Shown here: positions 16,361 through 24,718 of the stretch, one piece after another | Layout of the letters: each line of letters begins with the position of its first letter | How positions within the stretch are numbered: the first letter of the stretch is position 1 | Assembly (NCBI RefSeq): GCF_009363535.1 | Contig: NZ_CP045369.1 | Location: 818,501 to 882,500 of the forward strand | Direction: 5' to 3' | DNA from: Microbulbifer sp. THAF38 | GTDB taxonomy: Bacteria > Pseudomonadota > Gammaproteobacteria > Pseudomonadales > Cellvibrionaceae | Length of the DNA stretch: 64,000 nt | Position numbers and translations under genes: made by a program | The notes under the pieces: generated by a model | What the model was told of the DNA's origin: nothing | What the model saw: the letters and a program-made list of their open reading frames with translations, nothing else | The model's database searches: none

Positions 16361-17503
16361 TCAGTGTCCGGCTGCTTGAGCGCTGCCGCCCTGGCTCTGT
16401 TGAGCGACCATTTCCGGGGCTACCGGCATGCCGGGGAAGAAAATCTTCTGCAGGCCGTTGACCACAATTTGATCGCCAGTCTGGAGACCGCTGCGGATTA
16501 ACGTGCGCTCTCCCTGGCGGGGTCCCACTTCGACCGGGCGCCTTTCCGTAAGATTGTCCTGAGTGACCACATAGACATAGCGGCGATCCTGGTCGGTGAG
16601 CACGGCCTTGCTGTCGATCAGTACTGCCTGAGCCATCTCTTCGATGGGCATTTCTACGCGGGCGAACTGGCCCGGCTTAAAGGTGCCGTTGGGGTTGGCG
16701 ACCACCGCGCGGAACTGGATGGTGCCTGTATGGCTGTTGAGGCGGTTGTCGATAAAGTCCAGCTGGCCCTTGTGCGGATAGCCGTTCTCACCGGCCAGGC
16801 CAATATGGACCGGAGGCCTGGCACCGTCGTTGAGGAGGTTGCGACTGACGGCGAAAGTCTGCTCATCACTTTCGAAATACACGTACATGGGGTCTACAGA
16901 AACCAGGGTGGTCAGCAGGGTTGTATCTGCGTTGGCCAGATTGCCTCGGGTCACCAGGGCGCGACTGACGCGGCCACTTATTGGCGCTGTCACCTCGGTG
17001 TATTGCAGGTCGAGACGCGCGTTTTCCACAGCGGCTTCGGCCGCATTCAGGGCAGCACGCTCGGCATCCCGCGAAGCAATACGGCGATCGTACTCCTCTC
17101 GCGAGATAGCCTTACTGTCGAGTAGCTGCTGGGCGCGGCCGGCCTGCTTCTCACTGAAAGCGAGCTCACTGCGCACTCGCTGCAATTCCGCTTCGGCGGC
17201 GCGCAACTTAGCTTTGTAGGGACGTTGGTCGATAGTGAAGAGCACATCGCCGCGCTCAACCAAGGCGCCCTCGGCAAAGGACACCCGGTCGATATATCCA
17301 CTCACGCGGGGGCGGAGCTCTACGGTTTCCGGAGCGACGACACGCCCGGTAAAGCTGCGCCACAACGTAGTGGCTTCGGTACTCACCTGGGCGACTTCCA
17401 CCGCCGGGGGCGGAGGCTGTTGTCCAGTGGGTTCACCGGAGCCGCAACCGGCCAGGACCAGTGCCGATAGGCCGAATAGTGTGGCGGTAAGTTTCTTCAC
17501 CAT
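16361..17503 (-). CDS. RND efflux periplasmic adaptor (membrane fusion lipoprotein)
   Basis: Periplasmic adaptor of 380 residues, AcrA/MexA type, bridging the RND permease and an outer-membrane channel. The N-terminal signal ends in lipobox LAGC, so it is anchored to the inner membrane by a lipid. A barrel-sandwich segment (TGRVVAPETVELRPRVSGY), a helical hairpin rich in Glu/Arg/Ala, the second lipoyl half (TAPISGRVSR) and a beta-barrel follow in the usual order. The start ATG 17503 has GGGAG ten bases upstream and precedes the signal directly; an upstream in-frame start at 17584 would hide it. First gene of the efflux operon, divergent from the AraC regulator. Confidence 0.93.
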   Translation of the reverse strand: MVKKLTATLFGLSALVLAGCGSGEPTGQQPPPPAVEVAQVSTEATTLWRSFTGRVVAPETVELRPRVSGYIDRVSFAEGALVERGDVLFTIDQRPYKAKLRAAEAELQRVRSELAFSEKQAGRAQQLLDSKAISREEYDRRIASRDAERAALNAAEAAVENARLDLQYTEVTAPISGRVSRALVTRGNLANADTTLLTTLVSVDPMYVYFESDEQTFAVSRNLLNDGARPPVHIGLAGENGYPHKGQLDFIDNRLNSHTGTIQFRAVVANPNGTFKPGQFARVEMPIEEMAQAVLIDSKAVLTDQDRRYVYVVTQDNLTERRPVEVGPRQGERTLIRSGLQTGDQIVVNGLQKIFFPGMPVAPEMVAQQSQGGSAQAAGH

Positions 17504-17691
17504 AACGCGTGTACTCCCTTTGCTTCGGAAGAGAGGGTGTCGGGGCACTCCTCTCAGTTGGGAGGCAACTTTATAGGGGGGCAATAGGGGGGCGGTATCT
17601 GGTAACTATGGCTTGATTGCCTATTTCTATTTTTCTTTAGGGGTCTGGGCAATGATTTTGAGTTTTCTGACAATTAGTTAGTACTGTATGT

Positions 17692-17719
17692 ATAACTAGG
17701 TTTTTTAAATTCTAGTTAT
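17692..17719. promoter_or_regulatory. Inverted repeat between the RND operon and its AraC regulator
   Basis: ATAACTAG (17692-17699) and CTAGTTAT (17712-17719) are perfect inverted arms with a 12-base AT-rich spacer. They lie midway between the divergent starts (17503 and 17881), a good place for a shared operator. The rest of this 377-base gap is AT-rich, without a gene. That the AraC protein binds here is inferred. Confidence 0.5.
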
Positions 17720-17880
17720 GTCATTACAATGATTTGACAGGTGCAGATCGCTTGAGGTTACCTATTACTGCACAGTGATTGCCCAATCCTGCAATCTCCC
17801 GTGATAGTTGCCTAAAACTCCGTATACTGTGATCCACCTTGTTTGATGCTGTCCACGCCACACGGGCGCGAGGAAAAACT

Positions 17881-18843
17881 ATGAGCAGTGAAGATAAAGC
17901 GAGAGCAGGAAAAGCCCCGGCTGAGCTGGAGCCGGCAAGGCAAAAACTCATCCAGACCCTGATGCGTCAGGCGCCAGAACAGGGCCTGACGGAGACCGAG
18001 CTGGATGGCCTGGCTTTAATTCGCTGCAACGAGCCGCTCGCCTGTGCCTCTTCAGTCTATGCGCCCTCATTAAGCTTTATCATTCAGGGCATTAAAACCC
18101 TGGAACTGGGGGATAGGGAAATTTCCTATATGCCCCTCAGTTATGTCGCAACCTCGGTGCATCTCCCTATCCTGGGACGAGTAGAACGGGCTTCTGAGGA
18201 TGTCCCCTTTCTTGGAGTAAAGCTGACCATTGATCCCAATGAGGTGGCGGATCTGGTCTTGGAGCTGGGTGATAAAGCCCCCGGCATCGAGGCTGGCTAC
18301 GATTGCCCGGAGGTCAGTTGTGGCCTTTGTGTGACCCAGATGGACCAGGGGATTCTCGATGCGGTGAGCCGCCTGGTGCACCTGGCAGAGAATCCTGTAG
18401 ACGCGCAAATACTCGCGCCGATGGCGAGGCGGGAGATTATCTACCGGGCCCTTATGGGGGAGATAGGTGCGCGTATGCGTAAATTCGCCATGGCAGATAG
18501 CCAGGCCAACCGTGTGTCGCGGGTCATTGAGGTGCTCAAAGACCGCTTCTCTGAACCTCTGCGAATCAGTGACCTGGCCGAGCAGGCCAATATGAGCGAG
18601 TCCTCCCTGTATCACAGCTTTAAGCAGATCACCCGTATGTCGCCATTGCAGTTCCAGAAGAAGCTGCGCCTGCACGAGGCCCGCCGTTTGATGCTATCGG
18701 AAGGACTGGAAGCGGCCTCGGCCAGTTATCGGGTAGGCTATGAAAGTCCCTCCCACTTTAGCCGTGAGTACAGCCGCATGTTCGGCCTGCCGCCCCGTGC
18801 AGATGTGAGCAAGCTGCGCGGGGAGCTGCGGGTACCGGCTTAA
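17881..18843 (+). CDS. AraC family transcriptional regulator
   Basis: DNA-binding regulator of 320 residues. The N-terminal part is of the AraC_N type (SSVYAPSLSFIIQGIKTL). The C-terminal part has the two helix-turn-helix motifs: RISDLAEQANMSESSLYHSF, and the later GYESPSHFSREYSRMFG. ATG 17881 has GAGGA six bases upstream; an in-frame start at 17839 would add 14 residues without better support. Divergent orientation next to the RND genes suggests it controls the pump, but family members of this sort also control oxidoreductases. Its stop overlaps the end of the convergent HiPIP gene. Confidence 0.9.
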   Translation: MSSEDKARAGKAPAELEPARQKLIQTLMRQAPEQGLTETELDGLALIRCNEPLACASSVYAPSLSFIIQGIKTLELGDREISYMPLSYVATSVHLPILGRVERASEDVPFLGVKLTIDPNEVADLVLELGDKAPGIEAGYDCPEVSCGLCVTQMDQGILDAVSRLVHLAENPVDAQILAPMARREIIYRALMGEIGARMRKFAMADSQANRVSRVIEVLKDRFSEPLRISDLAEQANMSESSLYHSFKQITRMSPLQFQKKLRLHEARRLMLSEGLEAASASYRVGYESPSHFSREYSRMFGLPPRADVSKLRGELRVPA

Positions 18844-19124
18844 TCCGAAGTGGTATTGCCCTGCTTGAGGACAAACAGGCTACACCAGCCCTCAGGGCTA
18901 ATATCTCCTTCCACCACAATACAGGCATTGGGCGGCGTAAATAGTTGGCAGTCCACGCACTTTTTGCCGTCTTTTGGTGTGTCCTGGTAGTTGACCGCTT
19001 CTTTGGTCGCCTTGATCTGGGCATTGGCCCTATCTGTGGCGATCAGTGTTGCCGGTAGAATTGCCAGGGCACCTCCGGACAATTTAAGAAACTTTCTGCG
19101 GGAAATATTTTGATGGTTTTCCAT
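18840..19124 (-). CDS. High-potential iron-sulfur protein (HiPIP)
   Basis: Small periplasmic electron carrier with one [4Fe-4S] cluster, 94 residues before processing. The Tat signal is clear: SRRKFLK followed by a hydrophobic stretch and ANA. Four Cys are spaced as in HiPIPs: 56, 59, 68 and 81 (C-x2-C-x8-C-x12-C). I prefer ATG 19124, with GGA ten bases upstream, to TTG 19139. Its end overlaps the AraC gene tail to tail by four bases. The M6 protease terminator lies upstream, so HiPIP needs its own promoter in 19125-19250. Such carriers often feed respiratory or photosynthetic chains; the partner here is unknown. Confidence 0.9.
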   Translation of the reverse strand: MENHQNISRRKFLKLSGGALAILPATLIATDRANAQIKATKEAVNYQDTPKDGKKCVDCQLFTPPNACIVVEGDISPEGWCSLFVLKQGNTTSD

Positions 19125-19186
19125 TGGCAAAATTTCCAAAATGCTTTGCGATAGTCTTCAGCATTTCAGATTAGCCCGGTTTGGAA

Positions 19187-19219
19187 TTTCTGCAGGGGGG
19201 GGCTGCTGTGTTGCAGAAA
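19187..19219. repeat. Inverted repeat upstream of HiPIP
   Basis: TTTCTGCA (19187-19194) and TGCAGAAA (19212-19219) flank a 17-base G-rich spacer. The position, 63-95 bases before the HiPIP start, would suit a regulator site. Confidence 0.3.
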
Positions 19220-19253
19220 ATAAGGCAAGTGAGAATCAATCTTATTACTTAAT

Positions 19254-19281
19254 AAAAAGGCGGCACACAGTGCCGCCTTTT
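19254..19281 (-). terminator. Intrinsic terminator of the M6 metalloprotease gene
   Basis: AAAAGGCGGCA (19255-19265) and TGCCGCCTTTT (19271-19281) with loop CACAG; on the minus strand the stem runs into TTTTATT. It starts 21 bases after the protease stop. Confidence 0.9.
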
Positions 19282-19301
19282 AGGGTTACATCAAATCAAA
19301 A

Positions 19302-21620
19302 TCACTTTTTAGTGATAAAGATTTTACCCACCGACTTGTCACGGCTTTGGGCAATTACGCGAACCTTCAGACCGTAAGGCGTAATCGCGCGGCCAGCATC
19401 GGGGATCTCATCGCTGCTGAAGCTTCTACGATCGCTGAAGACACGGTGCGGACGGTTGTGAATATCGGTCATGGTAATGCCGTACTCTTCCAAAAGATCC
19501 AGGTTCAGCTGCTGAGCCCAGTCGACACCAAAAGTGGCATCGTGGATCTGGTAGCGGGTGGAGGCTACGGAATCATCGCTCCACTTCAGCACCTGTTGGT
19601 CTGCATCCACTACGCCGAGGAAACCGTCACCGGGGTGAATACCAACCCAGTTGTTGTCTTGGCTGGTGTCGGCATACCAAACCAGCAGGCCTTCGTTGTA
19701 GGTCAGCATTTGGCCGGCCACATTGATGTGTGCCAGACCTTGGTCTACACCGCGATGGGTGCGCCATTCCAGCAGGTAGTAGTGGTCGTGCAGATCGTAG
19801 CCGGGGTGGCGGCTGAAGCCGGTCAGGCTGAAGTCGCCATCGCTCTCCGCATCGTCGAAGAGGGTGGCTTGGCCGTCGACATTGATCGTGATGTCATCGG
19901 CGAACAGGCCAGGGTTGGCTTCATAGGCATCGGTGATATAAGCGATGGACAGGTTGAACTGTTGGCCGGCGTAGGCGCTCAGGTCAAACTCGGCATCGAC
20001 CCAACCACCGGAGCTGCCGGTAATACCGAAGCCTGGGTTTTGGCCGTTGGGGCTGGTATCGGTAGTGATATTACCGGGGATAGAAACGAAGCCTTCTCCC
20101 AGGTCAACCATGACCGCACCGTAGTCCCAATCTTGCTCAATGTCGTACCACACTTTGAAAGTCAGGCTGGCACTCTGAGCATCGGTCAGATCGACTGGGA
20201 TTACCATGGAGTTCTGCAGGTTGTTGTCACTGCCACTGAAGTAAGCGTACTCACCGCTGCTGGGCACGGTGACGACCACTTCCTTTTGGGGGAGGTCGAT
20301 ACGGACCGCATCGTTATTGGTGCCCTTGTGTACAGCCTCATCCAACAGGAGCCGGATGCCGCGGCGAGGGATATCTTCCAGGGCGATGGTCTCGCCGTGC
20401 AGCCAGTTACCATCGTGGTTGGTCTGCAGATATTCCTTCGCCCAAGCAGAGAAGCCAGTGGGCTCGGAGCCGGGAATAATACCGGCCCAGCTGCCGCTGG
20501 ACATCACCGACCAGGAGGAGATGGGTTCACCGCGGCCGGAGCCATCGGTATCGTATTCATCGGGCAGGCCCAGGTCATGGCCGTATTCGTGGCTGACAAC
20601 ACCGGCTGCCGCATCGGCAGGCTGTACGGTGTAGTCGTAAGCCGCCATGGTGCCGCCCCAATAATCTACCTCTGCGGCGGTGCCCTCAATGGAGAAAACA
20701 TCGCCGAGGTTCCAGCGGTGTGCCCAGATGGCATCTTCACCCAGCTGGCCGCCACCGGCCTCTTCACCCACGGAGGAGTGGAAGATCATGATGTGGTCAA
20801 CCAGGCCATCGGCCTCCCAGAAGTTGCCATCGCCATCCAGGTCATAGCGGTCTTCGATATCGAAGTCGGCCAGGTTAATGCTGGGGTCTGCCGCGGCGGC
20901 TTGCAAGGCTTCGCGCACCAGAGCGCGGGCATCACCATCTTCGTTATTGCCGTAGAAAGCCGCCGGCTGGCTGGCGGTGTACCAGCCTGCAACAGAACCT
21001 TCTACCGAGTAGCTGTAGCCGGACTGCTGCCAGTAGAACTGCTGCATGGAAAGCAGGTTTTCACCCTGCGGACCAGTGAAGCCCTGCTGGGAAAACAGCA
21101 GGTCAGCATAGTGCTGCGCGGCGTAGTCTTCGTAGTACATATCCGTTTCCCCAGGCTCGATGCTGTTATGGGGGAAATCGGGGAAGTCCATCAGGATGGC
21201 GAGAACTTTTGCAGTGCGTACTTCGCCTTCGTAGTTTTCAAGTTGAAGCGGGGCTGGTGCGCGGCCATGGCCATGAAAACGCCCCTTGCCTTTGCCCCTT
21301 CCTAATCTGGGATGCTTGCCGCCACGGGCGTGCTTCATCATTTGTACCGTTTCACTGGACAAATCCTGAGCAAGACTTTGGTCTTGTTTGGCACGCTCTT
21401 TCAGGAACTGGTGCAGAGTGCGCTCGGCTTCGCCGATAGATGCATTTTTACTAATGCGGCCTGAACGCTTGAGCATGTCGATTAGCTTGGCTTCGTTAGC
21501 GATCACCAAGTCGATCTGATTACCACCTTGCATTTGAGGTGAGGGGGCAGCAGAGCTGTTCGCAGCCATCAGGCTGAGAGCAAGCGCGCTGACTGGCAGC
21601 AGACTATTAACTTTTAGCAT
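19302..21620 (-). CDS. Secreted M6 family metalloprotease (immune inhibitor A type)
   Basis: Extracellular zinc protease of 772 residues. The signal peptide is at about 1-24 (ends SSAA). A prosegment rich in His, Gly and Lys follows (100-120), then the catalytic domain with HEYGHDLGLPDEYD (His344, Glu345, His348; HExxH plus a downstream Asp/Glu), the signature of M6 peptidases. An EF-like DLDGDGN stretch (261-267) probably binds calcium. The C-terminal half is beta-rich with a MAM/Ig-like accessory region. Likely role: degradation of environmental protein for nutrition, which fits the peptide transporter and TBDRs later in the window; immune inhibitor A itself acts on host proteins, but nothing here shows a host. 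Monocistronic, with an unusual 5' leader. Confidence 0.93.
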   Translation of the reverse strand: MLKVNSLLPVSALALSLMAANSSAAPSPQMQGGNQIDLVIANEAKLIDMLKRSGRISKNASIGEAERTLHQFLKERAKQDQSLAQDLSSETVQMMKHARGGKHPRLGRGKGKGRFHGHGRAPAPLQLENYEGEVRTAKVLAILMDFPDFPHNSIEPGETDMYYEDYAAQHYADLLFSQQGFTGPQGENLLSMQQFYWQQSGYSYSVEGSVAGWYTASQPAAFYGNNEDGDARALVREALQAAAADPSINLADFDIEDRYDLDGDGNFWEADGLVDHIMIFHSSVGEEAGGGQLGEDAIWAHRWNLGDVFSIEGTAAEVDYWGGTMAAYDYTVQPADAAAGVVSHEYGHDLGLPDEYDTDGSGRGEPISSWSVMSSGSWAGIIPGSEPTGFSAWAKEYLQTNHDGNWLHGETIALEDIPRRGIRLLLDEAVHKGTNNDAVRIDLPQKEVVVTVPSSGEYAYFSGSDNNLQNSMVIPVDLTDAQSASLTFKVWYDIEQDWDYGAVMVDLGEGFVSIPGNITTDTSPNGQNPGFGITGSSGGWVDAEFDLSAYAGQQFNLSIAYITDAYEANPGLFADDITINVDGQATLFDDAESDGDFSLTGFSRHPGYDLHDHYYLLEWRTHRGVDQGLAHINVAGQMLTYNEGLLVWYADTSQDNNWVGIHPGDGFLGVVDADQQVLKWSDDSVASTRYQIHDATFGVDWAQQLNLDLLEEYGITMTDIHNRPHRVFSDRRSFSSDEIPDAGRAITPYGLKVRVIAQSRDKSVGKIFITKK

Positions 21621-21654
21621 TGATCCCTTCTTTCATTTTTATTTTAAAAAAGCG

Positions 21655-21741
21655 AACGGCTCGGGGATAGTTTTAAATCGTGGGGCACTTGTGCCAGTGC
21701 GCTACTCGAGCCGTTTAGGCCGGCTGTAAATTACAGACGGC
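21655..21741 (-). promoter_or_regulatory. Structured leader or operator region of the M6 protease gene
   Basis: Two nested structures lie just before the gene. First, AACGGCTCG and CGAGCCGTT (21655-21663 with 21707-21715) enclose a small GGCAC/GTGCC hairpin; on the minus strand this stem is followed by CGC and six T, like an attenuator. Second, a 23-base near-perfect inverted repeat centred on CTGTAATTTACAG lies at 21719-21741. The first would form in the mRNA leader; the second could be a protein-binding operator. Function is inferred from structure only. Confidence 0.4.
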
Positions 21742-21929
21742 ACATATAGTTCAACGAAGCAGAAGAAATGGGCCGCAATAAATTTTTTGTGATGCTTTTG
21801 GCAATTTATTTGTTGGCCTATTGAGGCAGCTTTTGTGGCGGTCAGGCAGGGAGTAATTACGCTTTCCTATAAGACAAATTTATTTAATTATATTTAATCT
21901 CTATTTTCTTCGTTTTTTGAAATAGAAAC
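21742..21929. other. Gene-free spacer
   Basis: AT-rich gap between the protease leader and the end of the histidine kinase gene. It presumably holds the protease promoter and the 3' end of the exporter operon; no clear terminator is visible. Confidence 0.4.
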
Positions 21930-23255
21930 CTAAGGCTGTTCCTTCCAGGGCAACCAAAGAGAGATTTGTAGCCCCCCTCCGCTGCGGTTCATTAATTGAA
22001 TTCGGCCTCCATGAGCGTCGACAATTTCTCTACAAAGAGCGAGCCCCAGGCCCACCCCTTGTTCTTTGGTGGAGAAAAATGGTAGCAATGCCTGCTGCAA
22101 AATTTTTTCACTCATGCCACAACCACGGTCGGCAATAATCAGCTGTTGACCCAGGCCATCGGTTCGAATTGATAGTTCGATATCTTCGCTATTGGAACCC
22201 GCTTCGCGAGAATTTTTGATTAAATTGAGTAACGCTTGCTCAATCTGCACCGGATCAAAGTATCCAGGACGCTCAGGCAGTTCACCTTTTAAAATAAATT
22301 CCTGTAAGGGGGCGATACGCTCAATAAGCTCTTGCCAACTCACTTGCGCACAGCTGGGAGGCGGTAACTTGGCAAAGCTGGCGTAACCCTGGGTGAACTC
22401 AGTGAGATGCTTGCAGCGTTCCGCAATAATATCGAAAACCTTTTCAAGCGCAGTGGCTTTATCTGGTTTGGCAATCAGCATCTTGCCTGAGTGGGCCAGT
22501 GAGGAGATGGGGGCCAGGGAATTATTTAATTCATGGCTAATCAGGCGAATTACTTTTTTCCATACTTCCACCTCAGCCCGGGTGAGCTCTTTCGTCATCT
22601 CGCGTAAAACAATCAGGCGATGCTTGTGCGCATTGAGGACAAAAGTGCTGTTGCCGATGTGCATGGAATGGGTGCCATGACTGTCGGTAAAGTTAAACAG
22701 GCCGTTCTCCCATTTCTCAATAGCGTTGGCTATCTCTCTAGGGCTGTTTGGCAAAAGCTGTTGCAGCAGTAAACCCTGTATAGGCCTACCCCTATTGAGT
22801 AGTTTTTTAGCACTGCTATTGGAATAAATAATATGATCACTCTGATCCACCAGGATCAAAGCCTGGGGCGAGCTTTGTATCACAGTGTCTAGTAGCAGTT
22901 CCCGTTGGTAAATATGGGCACGCTCGCGTCTTAGGTGCTCTCCAATTTCGTTATACAGGTTTGTAATTTGACTCAGCGCTGTATCCCTTGGGGGCACCAG
23001 TGAAATAGAAAAGTCACCGTCGCGGAAGTTGAGCAATCCACCCTGCAAGGACTTTAGAGTGGTGGTTAGGGGCCTCAAGACCCAGCGTATTAAAGTAATA
23101 TTGACGAAAATACCCAGGATAAGGCCCAGAGCCCAGGATGGCATGGCATTGAGGCCCAAATTGACTAGCAGCCACGACAACGTAGTGCCAATCAACAGTG
23201 CTACAGTAGTGCTGGCGAGAATACGCCCCTCGAGAGAGAAATTTTTGGACATCAA
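21930..23255 (-). CDS. Sensor histidine kinase, NtrY-like
   Basis: Inner-membrane sensor kinase of 441 residues. Two membrane segments (about 13-31 and 40-60) are separated by a very short periplasmic stretch, so it probably senses signals in the membrane or cytoplasm. A HAMP-like region, a PAS-like domain (about 120-220), the phospho-acceptor box SHELNNSLAP (His241) and a C-terminal ATPase with GVGLGLALCREIVDAHGG follow. Its start overlaps the stop of the response regulator gene by four bases (ATGA), so the two are co-translated. It should control phosphorylation of that sigma-54 activator and thus, by context, the exporter genes upstream. Confidence 0.92.
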   Translation of the reverse strand: MMSKNFSLEGRILASTTVALLIGTTLSWLLVNLGLNAMPSWALGLILGIFVNITLIRWVLRPLTTTLKSLQGGLLNFRDGDFSISLVPPRDTALSQITNLYNEIGEHLRRERAHIYQRELLLDTVIQSSPQALILVDQSDHIIYSNSSAKKLLNRGRPIQGLLLQQLLPNSPREIANAIEKWENGLFNFTDSHGTHSMHIGNSTFVLNAHKHRLIVLREMTKELTRAEVEVWKKVIRLISHELNNSLAPISSLAHSGKMLIAKPDKATALEKVFDIIAERCKHLTEFTQGYASFAKLPPPSCAQVSWQELIERIAPLQEFILKGELPERPGYFDPVQIEQALLNLIKNSREAGSNSEDIELSIRTDGLGQQLIIADRGCGMSEKILQQALLPFFSTKEQGVGLGLALCREIVDAHGGRIQLMNRSGGGLQISLWLPWKEQP

Positions 23256-24604
23256 TAGGGGATACCGTGTTTTTCCAAGCGGCGATATAGGGCCTGCCGG
23301 CTCATACCGAGTTCTCGCGCAGCTTGAGCGATAATGCCATTACAGCTGGTTAGAGTCTGTTGCAACAGCTCACGGCTGGGCTCGAAATTGATCTCAGTCT
23401 TTTCTACCTGATGCTGTTGTGGCAAAGCCAATAGAGACTCATCGATGGTATCTCCCCTGCAAAGTACGGATGCGCGTTGCATGATATTTTGTAGCTCGCG
23501 CACATTGCCGGGCCAGCGATAACGAGTGAGCGCAGTCACCGCCTGGGGAGAGAGCTTTTTAGAGGGATCGTTTTCCTGTAAAAAATTGATGGCCAGAGGC
23601 GCTATATCTTCAGGGCGCTCACAGAGGGGCGGTAGGCGCAACTCAATCACATTTAGGCGGTAGAACAAATCCTGGCGAAAACGGCCTTCTGCAATGGCCT
23701 GGGGAAGATCGCTATTGGTCGCGCTGATCACCCGGACCTTGACCTTGCGGGTCTGGCTGCTGCCGAGGCGCTGGAACTCGCCGGTTTGTAGTACGCGTAA
23801 TAGTTTTACCTGTCCACTGGCAGAGAGCTCGCCGATCTCGTCGAGAAAGAGGGTACCGCCATCGGCAGCCTCGAAGCGTCCTTCGCGGGCTTTATTGCCC
23901 GAGCCGGTATAGGCGCCTGGCTCGGCGCCAAACAGCTCTGCTTCCATTAGGTCTTCTGGTAGGGCACCCACATTGACCTTGATAAAAGGGCCTTCGCCCA
24001 GTAAGGAGTTTGCTTGCACAACTTCCGCTATTTTTTCCTTGCCGGCCCCATTTGGCCCGGTGATCAGCACGGGTACATCAGATTTGGCCACCTGGGTAGC
24101 CATCTCCAGAAGTTGTTGCATCTTATCACTGCGGTAGATGATCTCGCGCAAGTCGAACTTACCCTGTAATTCGCTGCGGGCATTGATGGCCTTTTGCTGG
24201 GAAGTTCGCTGTTGCTTTTGCAGTTCACCGAGCTCCAGCAGATTATTGATGGTGGAGATCAGTTTATTATCATCCCAGGGTTTGCCCAGGTAATCGGCGG
24301 CACCAGCGCGGACCAGTTCTACGGCCATCTCCAATTGCGTCCAGGCGGTCAAGAGGATGATAGGTAGATCCGGGTTGATTTCACGAATGGCAAAAAATAG
24401 TTCGCGCCCCTCCTCACCAGAGGTGGTGTCCGCGGTGAAATTCATATCCTGGATCACCAGGCTAATATCCCGATTCTCACGCAACAGCTGCAAGCCTGCC
24501 TGGGGGGTAATGGCGCAGAGCGGCTGCAAGTCATGTAATGACAACAGTATTTCCAGGGCCGAGACGATACCGCTGTTATCGTCAATAATAAGTATTTTAT
24601 CCAT
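23252..24604 (-). CDS. Sigma-54-dependent response regulator, NtrC family
   Basis: Transcriptional activator of 450 residues. The receiver domain has phospho-acceptor Asp53 in IQDMNF. The AAA+ domain has Walker A GPNGAGKE (183-190) and Walker B LFLDEIGE (252-259). The sigma-54 contact loop reads GAYTGS (230-235) instead of the canonical GAFTGA. The C-terminal Fis-type helix-turn-helix is AARELGMSRQALYRRLEKHG. Cotranscribed with its kinase at the end of the exporter operon. The consensus sigma-54 promoter at 30071-30086 is its obvious target. Confidence 0.94.
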   Translation of the reverse strand: MDKILIIDDNSGIVSALEILLSLHDLQPLCAITPQAGLQLLRENRDISLVIQDMNFTADTTSGEEGRELFFAIREINPDLPIILLTAWTQLEMAVELVRAGAADYLGKPWDDNKLISTINNLLELGELQKQQRTSQQKAINARSELQGKFDLREIIYRSDKMQQLLEMATQVAKSDVPVLITGPNGAGKEKIAEVVQANSLLGEGPFIKVNVGALPEDLMEAELFGAEPGAYTGSGNKAREGRFEAADGGTLFLDEIGELSASGQVKLLRVLQTGEFQRLGSSQTRKVKVRVISATNSDLPQAIAEGRFRQDLFYRLNVIELRLPPLCERPEDIAPLAINFLQENDPSKKLSPQAVTALTRYRWPGNVRELQNIMQRASVLCRGDTIDESLLALPQQHQVEKTEINFEPSRELLQQTLTSCNGIIAQAARELGMSRQALYRRLEKHGIPY

Positions 24605-24613
24605 AGGACCTAG

Positions 24614-24633
24614 GGCCAGCTTATAAGCTGGCC
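24614..24633. promoter_or_regulatory. 20-base perfect palindrome upstream of the response regulator gene
   Basis: GGCCAGCTTATAAGCTGGCC is a perfect palindrome ending ten bases before the regulator's start codon. As RNA it would form a 7-bp hairpin close to the ribosome binding site; as DNA it could be an operator. No T tract follows on either strand, so it is not a terminator. Confidence 0.5.
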
Positions 24634-24718
24634 ATTATGCAATGAGTGAGTGGTTAGGGGGAACTGCTGCCGCTGGTGTTTAAATCCAGATCGTAGGTTA
24701 GAAGGTTAGTGTCAGAGG

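Noticed and set aside
19347..21305. Very long open frame (652 codons) on the plus strand opposite the M6 protease
   Set aside because: It lies wholly antisense to a well-supported gene, has no ribosome binding site and its translation is Val/Gly/Ala-rich without domain character. It is a shadow of the protease's codon use.
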